DNA of 64,000 bases from Adenophora triphylla var. japonica (taxonomy: Eukaryota > Streptophyta > Magnoliopsida > Asterales > Campanulaceae). The notes beneath the pieces are model-generated. The model did no database searches. It was not told the DNA's origin and saw nothing but the letters and a program-made list of their open reading frames with translations. The DNA is taken from contig JAFEMH010003606.1 of the NCBI GenBank assembly GCA_022495995.1, positions 62,001 to 126,000 of the forward strand. Direction: 5' to 3'. Every line of letters starts with the position of its first letter. Within the stretch, counting starts at the first letter, position 1. Made by a program: the position numbers and the translations under genes. This document shows positions 55,650-64,000 of the stretch, piece after piece.

Positions 55650-58600
55650 TCATGACATGAATACTTGTATAGCTGAATTTCTCACCACCTGACAGACAGG
55701 ACAAGCTTCAGTAAACTCTCCACACTCCTTGCACACACACAAATGTCGACACGGCATAAATAAAACACAAACCTCCCTCCCATTACACACTCTGCACTTT
55801 AACCTCTGTTTCGTAAAATAATCTCCGTTTTCAGGATTCTTGCAGGCGGAGGCTGCTTCGTCTACCTCACTTTCCCCATAACCTTCCCTTCTTTCAGTTC
55901 TTTGCATAGCACCTAATGCAATCACTTGTTGAAGATTGTTCTTCAATGCATTTACTACTGACTCGTTGTATTTTGCTCTGTACTGCCATGACTGAACTTC
56001 CATGGCTACCTGCTTTATTTTCTCCCCCAGTTCCTTGTTCTTGATGTTTATCTTCTCTATTTCAATGTCTTTCTCTTGTAATTTCTTCCCTACCCTTTTC
56101 TCTAAGGCGTTTAGGAAAGATGATGTGTGTTTTTGATTCAACTCCCTCACACCCTTCATGAGGTTTCCTTCCTGTATGAGGAAATATCAAGTGTGCTGTA
56201 AGTAAAAAGTGCAGGCTACAAAAAGTGAATAATATATGGCTGCAAGGCTCTCCCTTTTGTTTCACTGAAGGAGATTTATGGAAAAAAATTAACAAATGTA
56301 TAATATTCGCAGTAATATAAAAGAAAAATGACACATCTTTGCAAGAAAATAATTTCCTGAAATCACGAGTTACTTTTATGGAATTATGGAACCTAAGTTC
56401 ATCAATAAAAGGATTTCTGACTAAAAAATAAATAAAGTACTCCCTCTGTCCCTAAATGAATGTAGGAAAAAAAAGGGTTTACCTGGAGTTTTAGATACTG
56501 TTGAAGTAGTTCGTTCTGACGATCAATCTCCGTTTTGAGATTACCGCTGAGAGAGTATATGTTTGAGTGGATAGCTTTCATATTTTCACTACCACAAGTA
56601 ACAGAGGAAATTCGTTCGTCTTCCTCGTAAGAAAGTCTAAGCCCAGTCGATACAGGATTTTGATTCAAAATGGTTCCAACATGACCACCATCATCTCGAC
56701 AAAAGTTACTATTTGAGGATATGGGAAGCTTTTGCTGCAAAGAGAAAGGTTCTGGATCCTGAGCCCATTTCATAAGACGATTACTCGCAGTTCCATGGTC
56801 ATTCTGAATATAGTTTATAGGACCAACATTACCACCTGCTGCAATAGCCAGCATAAATGAGTTTATCAATAAGATGGCTGAATTACAGACCAAACAAGAA
56901 AATCCACTGAGATAACTGGTTTAAATCCTTAGTAGGGCTTAAATCCTTATTAGGGCTACGATATAAAAAATGCATTTCAATTACTTTCCTCTCCAAGAAA
57001 AGTAATACTCCCTCCGTCCCTAAATGAATGTCGAAAAAAGTTTCAAATTTGCTCTTGATCGACATTCATTTAGAGACAGAGGAAGTACCACTTTGATTCT
57101 GGATCGACTCAAAACAAGAGACCCCTTTCCACCACAGCTGTGAAAATGCTTCTCTTATCATACACTAATGCGTCGACTCCAAGCTCCATATTCCCCCAGA
57201 CTACCAAGTCGATATGAAAATTTGGACATCTCTCTAATCAAGGCTCAATGCTAGTGTAGGAAAGTCTAAGTTTTTTCTAAATTTACGGGTCCAATTTTGG
57301 TATGATTCATCATTGACTTCTAGAGAATAATCACGCTTTATCCAAGCCAACTACTCTCGTGCATAGAAATCAAAAAACAGAAGAGAATAATTGAGGAAAT
57401 AACACTAGATCACCAAAAAAGATTGTTTATACAGAAACTTTACCAAAAGAAGGAATTGGGTAGGTGAGAGATCAAAAGGAATACAACTACGTAAGGAGCA
57501 CACTCCAATGGTCACCCGATAATTGAGTTTGAATTGAGACACAAATCCCAAGCTCTATGAGCCTTGGTAGATTATCCTTGAGGATATAGAATAATAACCA
57601 AAAGATCATATCAACTCTAAAAATGGATTTTGAGTTAACATTGGAATTAGGGTCTCACAGTTCAATGAATTTGAGTAAAATTGGGTTGCTTCTTATTTTC
57701 TCCAAAATATGAAAAGATTATGATCTTCTATCTTGGTCTAAGACGAAATCAATCTTTAAATCATTGTCAATTCTCACTTTTTAAGAGACCTAAAGAATTG
57801 GGTGGATCAATTTGGATATTCAATTCCCTTTTCCGAGTTGATGTGACATCTTTTGTTCATTGTGAAATATCCTCAAGAAAAGTTTACGCGAAGCTCGTGG
57901 AACTTCAGGATTTTTTTGTTTCTAAATTCATAGTCAAGTATATTGGCACCATAAGAGTGTGCATCTTAGTTGTTTATTTTCTAAATTCATAGTCAAGTAT
58001 ATTGGTACCAAAGGAGTGCGCATCTAAGTTGTTGTTCTCTTGATCCTTTCACCCAATTTCATATATTTGTAAAAGATTGTGTATAAGCAATCCTTTAATA
58101 GGCTTTAAAAAAATTATCATGGTTCTAAGAAACGATAAGACACTGAAGTTTTTTCTTTAATTGGCTCAAATATCCTTCGGCGGTTACAAACCAAAAGCAC
58201 CTAATCCATTCCAAGCTACAAAATAAAAGAGCACTATAGACAAGCGGCATTAAGAAGTTTCCAAAAATGAAAAGGGGACACTTATTCAGGGGTATCCCAA
58301 AAGAGACATGTATTTTAGGGGGAGAGGGAGTAAAAAAAGAATACAAAATACTCATTGGGGAAATTAGAAGCACGTATATTAGTACTTAGTAGTATGTTTT
58401 ATGCGATACTACGCCCTCCGTTTCATGAAAATATGAAGCTTAATTTTGAGACACGATAAACATTTAAAGCTTTTTTTTTAATGGACTCTAACATAGAACG
58501 TCCAAAAAAAGAATAGTGGACTTTTTAACGTGGAACGGATTAAGTATCTATAGATCTAGGCCTGCATCCTCCCGACTTATATTTTGAAGGCCGTGGTGTC

Positions 58601-58926
58601 CTACAACTATAAGCTGCGTTTATGTCAATGTTTGATTGTTGTGTTCAAGCCCATAAATCACAGGTACCAACTAAACACAAAAACAGGACCGCAACAATGA
58701 AACCAAATAATTATATCACCAAAACAAAAGCAAAAACAGAGATGCTTACATAAAAAACCTACGACTGAAAAGCAAAAGAAATACAAAACATGCAATATAT
58801 GAGAGCTAAAGCCTCACCTTCTTCAAATAATTGCAGTTGTGGTAATGCACTCATATCGTATCGAAAACCGGTTTCCTCCACATATGCAGGAAACCCAGGA
58901 TTGCCATTAGAAAGACCCCCAAACAT
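55650..58926 (-). CDS. RING-type E3 ligase, BOI/SBP1-like (3 coding exons, 328 aa)
   Basis: Probable E3 ubiquitin ligase of the BOTRYTIS SUSCEPTIBLE1 INTERACTOR / S-RNase-binding-protein family, which acts in stress, gibberellin response and cell-death control. Coding exons (minus): 58926-58818, 56838-56483, 56171-55650. An upstream leader exon with donor at about 59552 (ACAG|GTAATT) is likely. Starts MFGGLSNGNPGFPAYVEETG; PVSTGLRLSYEEDE is the family signature; a coiled coil (about residues 130-250) contains WQYRAKYNESVVNALKNNLQ. The C-terminal C3HC4 RING (about 278-315) reads CRVCNGREVCVLFMPCRHLC ... CPVC and ends AIQVFMS. The first intron (2 kb) contains MITEs, and its acceptor is CAGCAG, which allows a one-residue choice. 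Confidence 0.93.
56439..56465. mobile_element. Single Stowaway terminus in the RING gene intron
   Basis: CTCCCTCTGTCCCTAAATGA preceded by TA lies 16-40 bases inside the intron from the 5' splice site of exon 2 (minus strand). No partner terminus is visible before exon 3, so this is a fragment. Confidence 0.7.
57008..57085. mobile_element. Stowaway MITE (78 bp) in the RING gene intron 1
   Basis: CTCCCTCCGTCCCTAAATGA and its complement at the right, with TA on both sides. It is the same family as the hairpin at 43855-43956, with one half shortened by about 24 bases. Confidence 0.88.
58412..58544. mobile_element. Degenerate Stowaway-like MITE (133 bp)
   Basis: CGCCCTCCGTTTCATGAAAA at the left and TTAACGTGGAACGGATTAAG at the right with TA flanks; several TIR mismatches. 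In intron 1 of the RING gene. Confidence 0.6.
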
Positions 58927-60088
58927 ATTCCTGGTGTACAAATCCAATGGCTTAACAGTCAAAACTCTCGACGAAAACAACTTACTAATCCACAGCATTA
59001 ATCAAAACGGGCAAAATTATATAGTCAACCTCAACTACTAGTCTAATTGCCAGAAGTAGGACAATACCAATTAAATTGTTATTTCACAATAAACAAATTT
59101 CTACAAGAAGCATCGAAAATCTATAATGCTGCCAAATATCGAAACAAAATTTATAAATTCGTCAAAAATTCAAAAAAAGGAAACATGATTATATGCAGCT
59201 AAAATCAAGAGATATACCCAAATTTATTGCAAAGACAAAAATTTCCAAACATAGCAACGAAAATCCCAACAACAACAAGGATCACAGATCCTCCAGAAAC
59301 AAAAATGAATTAAAAATAATACCCACTTTCAATCAATTAAAAAAACAACAACATGGATCATAGATCACATATCACCCAGAAACGAAAATTAATTAAAAAA
59401 AAACACCCACCTTCAATTAGATACCCATATGCAATTTCGCTTGATAAATCGATGAATCACAAATGGGTATTTAAATTAATGCTAAAAAAGAATCATACAG
59501 TCATTTAAACACATGAAATTGAAAGAAATTTAAAGGGATGTCAAAGAATTACCTGTAAATGGTGAGATTTGGAGACAGAATCGGATCCGATTGAGTAAAT
59601 ATTTGAAGCGTTAAGGGATTAATGGAGGAAGATAAAGGTGGAAGGAGGAAATGAAGGGAGAGAAATTAAGAAAAGCGGCATAATAGTAGTGGGTGGAGAG
59701 GTTTCGGTTAAGAAAAACGATTCCATTGGCAAATATTATTGCTGTTGCTGTTATTGGTAGTGGTGTTGTTGTTGATGTAAGAGTGAGAGGAGGAATTGTT
59801 GTTGAAGAATTCTTCGTCTTCTTCATTGCGGCCTCTCTATCTCTTCTCTGGCAAGCAGCTTTCTTTTCGTTTTCCCACCAATAAATTTGTTTTTGTTTTT
59901 TATTTTTCCTTCTTTTCTGTTTTGTGACCTGCCAATTTACATTCTTAGCCCTTCTCTTTTTAAAACCAGAGTATATCAATAATTTTTATTTTTATTTTTT
60001 AAATTTCTAACCCCTGATCTTAATTTAATTCTAGCTAATCTTAATTCTGGCTAGCATGGGTATTGAATTCAAAAACTCTACGACTGGG
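58927..60088 (-). promoter_or_regulatory. Leader and promoter region of the RING gene
   Basis: On the minus strand, 59640-59553 (TTAATCCCTTAACGC ... CACCATTTACAG) looks like a first non-coding exon ending in a GT donor. Open frames at 59611-59979 and on the opposite strand (59693-59884) are low-complexity by-products of the region around it. The transcription start is not identified. Confidence 0.4.
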
Positions 60089-60854
60089 CAGGGCGGAGCC
60101 GAGGGCGGGAGGGGCACTTGCCCCCCACCGGAAATGCGTGCAAAATATTTTTTTTTTTTTTTTTTGCCCACCTAAACTGGCGAAAATTAGGGATTTCACT
60201 TAGGAGTATTGCCGGAGAAGACAAAGAGTTTACGTTTTTTTTTTTTTTGTTTTTTAATTAATCAAAACGACGTCGTTTTGATTAATGAAAAAAAAAAAAA
60301 AAAAAAAAGGCGTCGTTCAGTTTTAAAAAAAAAAAAAAACAGAGGAAACAAAAACCATACGTAATTTCCCCTTCTCGTCTCCGTCCGCTCCAAAATCCAA
60401 AATCCAAAAACCCTAGCCTTCTCTCGCGTCTCCGCTGCAGCTGCTCCTGCGTCGCCGCCGCTGCCGCTCCTCCTCCTCGACGCCGCCGCCGCTGCTCCTT
60501 CTCCTCTAGTCCTTGCTGCCGTCTCTCTCTCTCTCTCTCGAGTCTCGGTAATTTCCTCTCTCTCTCTCTCTACAAATTTGAATGGAGTTTTGTTTTACAC
60601 AAATTTAAATGTGTTTTGATTAATTTTAATTTCTCACAAATTGATAAGTTTTCAATTGTATTTTTTGTTCATTTAGGTTTATCAATGGATAGATTTGTGT
60701 ATGAAATATTATGACATTTTTCCTTATTTATTTGTTTTTCATGGATCCGACCCATTTTTTACTTGTCCGACCCGAAAATTTTTTTTCGGGGGCGCTGCCC
60801 CCGAACCCCCGTATAATCTTGCCCCCCCACGGAAAATTCCTGGCTCCGCCCCTG
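60089..60854. mobile_element. hAT-type non-autonomous element (766 bp) with gene-leader-like insert
   Basis: The left end CAGGGCGGAGCCGAGGG and the complement of the right end CAGGGGCGGAGCCAGGAAT are hAT-like TIRs. The 8-bp flanks are CGACTGGG and CGACCAGG (6 of 8 match). Inside, 60355-60575 has AAACCCTAGCC, GC-rich GCCGCCGCTGC triplets and a CT microsatellite, which look like a plant 5' UTR/first exon. The palindrome AAAACGACGTCGTTTT is at 60266-60281. The right part shares CGGGGGCGCTGCCCCCGAAC with the element at 62155. Confidence 0.72.
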
Positions 60855-60858
60855 CGAC

Positions 60859-61760
60859 CAGGGGCGGATGCACTTCATCGCCAGGAAATGCAAATGTAAA
60901 TATTATTAATAAGAACTAAAGTAAAATTCATTTGTTTCAAAATTAATATTAATTTTTTATTAAAAAATAGCCCTGCATAAAAATTTTATATTTTATTTTT
61001 AAATGCAAATATAATATAAAAATACTTTTTATTTCGTGAAAGAAAGAAATGCTATTTTCGTTCCGATATGATCTTCTTTATTTTGCCAGCATGAAAATAA
61101 TTTGAATAAAAAATTTAAATTAATTTATTTATTCTATAAAAATCTAAAATTTGCTATTAATTATATTTAAAATAATATAACAATAATAAATTTTAAATTT
61201 TATTAAAATAATTAAATTTATTATTAAAATACGTTCATACTAAGACCGAAAAATTGAAAAGATCACTGTTGGAGGGAGTAAAAAATCATCAAAATTTACA
61301 ATAAACGCTTTAGATAACAGCAAATTTATGGATAAAAATGAATTTTAAATTAATATTAAAATAATTAAATTAATCATTTTCATTTCTCATTATAATTTCA
61401 TAATTCATTTTATGATATACTTCTCTTAAATTATTTTATTCGCTCATATTTTACACTATTACTAAAGTAAAAGAGTATTCATTTCTTTATTACATCAATG
61501 CATTACATAAAATTTATGTTTGAAGTGTATAGTCAAAATAAATTACGTTAGTTAAATAAATATTTGAGCAATATTAATTTAAAATTATTATTTTAAAAAA
61601 TGAAAATATTATTTTAAGCAAGGTTCTAAAAAGTGCTAGGCGGATGTTAGGCGGCGGAGCTACTGCAGCACAGGCACTAATCGAAATTACCGAAATTAAC
61701 AGGCACCTGCGCGAAACTTAAAATTCGAAAGCGTTAGAGAGTGCTTAACGCCTGCGCCTG
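60859..61760. other. AT-rich region, remnants of repeats
   Basis: Starts with a second CAGGGGCGGATGCAC terminus that overlaps the flank of the previous element, so a neighbouring hAT copy is broken here. At 61620-61760 there is a GC-richer stretch (GCTAGGCGGATGTTAGGCGG) that looks like a repeat fragment. No gene recognised. Confidence 0.45.
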
Positions 61761-61888
61761 CGGGTCTTTTAGATAACAGTGATTTTGAGAGAGAGTATTC
61801 CCATAATTTGTCATGAGCATGAAAAGGGTATTTTAGTAATTAGGAGGTGGATACATTTAATTGTGTCTCTGTACTGTGTTTTTTTTGC

Positions 61889-62081
61889 AGGTGGTGGTGG
61901 TCGGGCCGAGGCAACTCAGTTAATACAAAAACTCCCAGACCCCCCGCTAAGTTTCGCTCAGTTGAACTCTGGCCCCTATAAATTGGAAGTTGCTGCGGTT
62001 GTTCCATTGTTTTGCTACCATCCAAATAATGTTATATCCCCAATATTTGTTGCACAAATTTTGAGAGGACAAATATCATAA
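61889..62081 (+). pseudogene. Exon-like fragment of unknown origin
   Basis: After TTTTTTTGCAG (acceptor-like, ends 61890) the frame is open to TAA at 62079-62081 and reads RAEATQLIQKLPDPPLSFAQ then KLEVAAVVPLF. Codon use is exon-like over the first 40 codons. I do not recognise a family. No start codon or second exon was found. Confidence 0.3.
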
Positions 62082-62154
62082 TATTTCGATATACATGCTC
62101 ATTCTTGGTTAGTACTTTCTCTATTATCAATTTATTATTGAAAGATATTTTTAC

Positions 62155-62662
62155 CAGGGGCGGATCTTAGTAAGGGGTGGGTAGGGCTCAAGACCACCCC
62201 AGATTTTTAGAAAAAAAAAAAAAAATTTTATTATACCCACGCCTTGACAATTCCACGCCTTGACAATTTAAAATTCATGTCTAACAAATTGTTTGGCCTA
62301 TTAAGTACGGAGTATAATATTATTGCTTGGGCCTTCAAAGCGCCGTCATTTCTTTAGACAAAATTAAGACAGCAGGTCGTAGTCCAGTCTGATTCAGTTA
62401 ACTTTCCGGAGGTTTAACAGAGGAAGCAGAGAGCGGCGGCGTCGTGGACCGCGTCAAGAGACCTCAATTGGCCGTTCGAGATTCCCGGCCATGGCCGGAT
62501 CTTCCTCAAGTTATTCCAATGGCCGTTCTTTACAACAGAAAATAAAGCCTCTCAATCTGTGACAAGAGCAAGTTCGGGGGCAAAAAAAAAAATCGGGGGC
62601 GCTGCCCCCGAACCCCCGTCTGATCAAGCCCACCCGATTTGGAAATCCTGGATCCGCCCCTG
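62155..62662. mobile_element. hAT-type non-autonomous element (508 bp) with perfect 8-bp duplication
   Basis: Flanked by ATTTTTAC on both sides (62147-62154, 62663-62670). The ends CAGGGGCGGATCTTAG and, complemented, CAGGGGCGGATCCAGGA are classic hAT TIRs. The interior shares CGGGGGCGCTGCCCCCGAAC with 60089-60854. Between 62340 and 62565 is gene-like sequence with a short ORF. Confidence 0.9.
62491..62562 (+). pseudogene. Captured short ORF in the hAT element
   Basis: ATG at 62491 in a good context (GGCCATGG) opens 23 codons, Ser-rich at the start (MAGSSSSYSNGRS), ending TGA at 62560-62562. It follows GC-rich, leader-like DNA (62420-62490). It may be the first codons of a captured gene; the parent is not recognised. 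Confidence 0.35.
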
Positions 62663-63131
62663 ATTTTTACCATGATTTTTATGATGAACCTAACATTATT
62701 TTCTCGTTAAATTTTAGTTAAAATGTTAAATTTCAATTAATATGATGATTAAGATTAAAATTAAAATGAGGTCATATTTTCGTTTGGAGTTAGTAATAGA
62801 GGAAATAGCTAAAGACTACCCGAAACCTAACAGCTAAAGTTACGGAACGGAATGAGGGGTCACCATGTATTGGGAAGCAAACCCAAGGAGCCTTGTGTGA
62901 GCAAACAACAAAAATAGGAGATACTGACATAACATCACTGATAAAGAAAGGGTAGAAGGGGAAATACAATTTATTTACTCCTTCCATCTAGATTTAATGT
63001 TTCTTAATTTCTTTTTTGTTTGATAAAAGTTTTTAGTTATTTTATTATTTAAAATAAAGAATGAGACACACTTGTCATTTTTATAATAAAAACTGTTTAT
63101 CCAATTTATTTTCTAATTTACTTTGCATATA

Positions 63132-63345
63132 CTCCCTTCGTCCCAATATTTAGTTCACCATTTTAATCTCGACATGCAAATTAAGATGGAGAAAATATTG
63201 TGAATGTAATAGTAAAATAGAAGAGAAAATGAATGGAGGAAATAGTAAATTTGAAAAGTGTTGTGAGTGTAATAGTGAAATAAGGAAGAGAATGAGTGGA
63301 GGAAATAGTAAAAATTTTTTATCAAAAAAGAAAAGGTGAAGCTTC
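63132..63345. mobile_element. Stowaway-like MITE, right end missing
   Basis: TA then CTCCCTTCGTCCCAATATTT at 63130, with GAATGAGTGGAGGAAATAG blocks inside, typical of the family. No right TIR is seen before 63400. Confidence 0.55.
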
Positions 63346-64000
63346 TAACGGGTAGCCATGGGGATTTGACTTTGAAATGTTTTTTACTACGAGACGGGAA
63401 TGTTTTGTAGTACGTTAGAGTAGTGAGTGGAAGCACATAAAAAGCGTGAGGAATCACGAGAAAAGCAGGGGAGGGAGGGAAGGAAGGACAGAGAGATGAC
63501 ATCATAGATGGCTTTGACTTGGTTAGCACTCAATTAGACCTGCAAGTACCACTGGTTTGGTTGATGGGACCACGTCGACGTCGCCACCCACTCTTCACCT
63601 TTAGTTGCGCCGACGACAGATTTGAATTTGATGACCCCTTCTTTTTTGGTTAATGGGAACAAAATTGCGATTGGCCGGAAAAGATCATTTAACAGAATAA
63701 AATAAGATACCTATAAAGTAGATCTCGGCGTTAATCACGTCCACTAAATTAGTGAGATCAAATGTAATATGGATTCAAAGATTGTGCTACATAACCCTTT
63801 TTTTTTTTTAAGTTAAATTCTAGGAAAAATTTGAAATGGTTATCATAAATGGGTTAGGCCCGAACAATTAGAAAGGTTCAATAAAACTGATAGATCAAGT
63901 AAGATGGGTAATAAACGTGAAATTAAGTGACAATTAAGCGATAATCGATACGTTGGCCCAAAAGATCGAGATAGCGCAACATGCGACAAATGGGCGACGT
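63346..64000. other. Window end, no gene recognised
   Basis: Mixed-composition DNA without an exon, RNA gene or terminal repeat that I can support. A promoter or leader of a gene to the right cannot be excluded. Confidence 0.4.

Noticed and set aside
59611..59979. Minus-strand 122-codon ORF upstream of the RING gene
   Set aside because: Thr/Asn-rich, not joined in frame to the RING exons, and overlaps the inferred leader; treated as promoter/leader sequence.

Overview
The window is nuclear DNA of a flowering plant, most likely a eudicot. Four complete multi-exon genes carry GT-AG introns and plant-specific products: a BOR1-type borate exporter, a GDSL esterase, a MYB98/MYB118-type R2R3-MYB and a plastid phosphoenolpyruvate/phosphate translocator. 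A fifth complete gene encodes a BOI/SBP-type RING protein. They sit in AT-rich DNA packed with plant transposon families (Tat/Ogre gypsy, Copia solo LTRs, a TRIM, CACTA, MULE, hAT, PIF/Tourist, many Stowaway MITEs). I cannot name the species; no organellar or bacterial signal is seen.

Layout. 1-8695: 3' part of a decayed Tat/Ogre Ty3/gypsy element (gag, PR, RT-RH, archaeal-type RNase H, integrase), followed by an antisense gene on the minus strand, a polypurine tract and the 3' LTR. 8700-10174: a truncated Stowaway-like MITE, a miniature TRIM, and a Copia-type solo LTR flanked by a perfect 5-bp duplication. 10710-16988: one CACTA element (TIR CACTACAAGAAAAC, AAT target duplication) that carries captured host exons (a type-III G-protein gamma subunit first exon and the 3' part of an LWD-type WD40 gene) and a 1.4-kb ACT/ACC triplet repeat. 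17000-23000: gene-poor repeats and one unrecognised gene fragment. 24033-28214: BOR1-like gene, plus strand. 28400-35050: nest of MITEs, SINE-like sequence, a second solo LTR with perfect duplication, hAT-type MITEs and an element built of GGATATCC palindromes. 35709-38292: GDSL esterase. 39825-42101: MYB. 42967-48199 (minus): PPT translocator. 48585-55121: Stowaway, Tourist-like MITE, PIF transposase remnant and a MULE with a 9-bp duplication. 55650-58926 (minus; leader to about 59600): RING gene. 60089-62662: two related hAT-type elements, one with a perfect 8-bp duplication, both carrying gene-like leader sequence.

The five intact genes are independent, ordinary housekeeping or developmental genes, with no operon-like or cluster logic. 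The PPT translocator exchanges PEP and phosphate across the plastid envelope, BOR1 exports borate, the GDSL protein hydrolyses esters, the RING protein is a probable E3 ligase and the MYB a transcription factor. The unusual biology is in the mobile DNA: several non-autonomous elements have picked up host exons, an antisense gene lies inside the gypsy element, and three unrelated elements each carry an array of short perfect palindromes. Exon boundaries, TIRs and target duplications were read by eye; family assignments come from remembered family motifs, not database searches.
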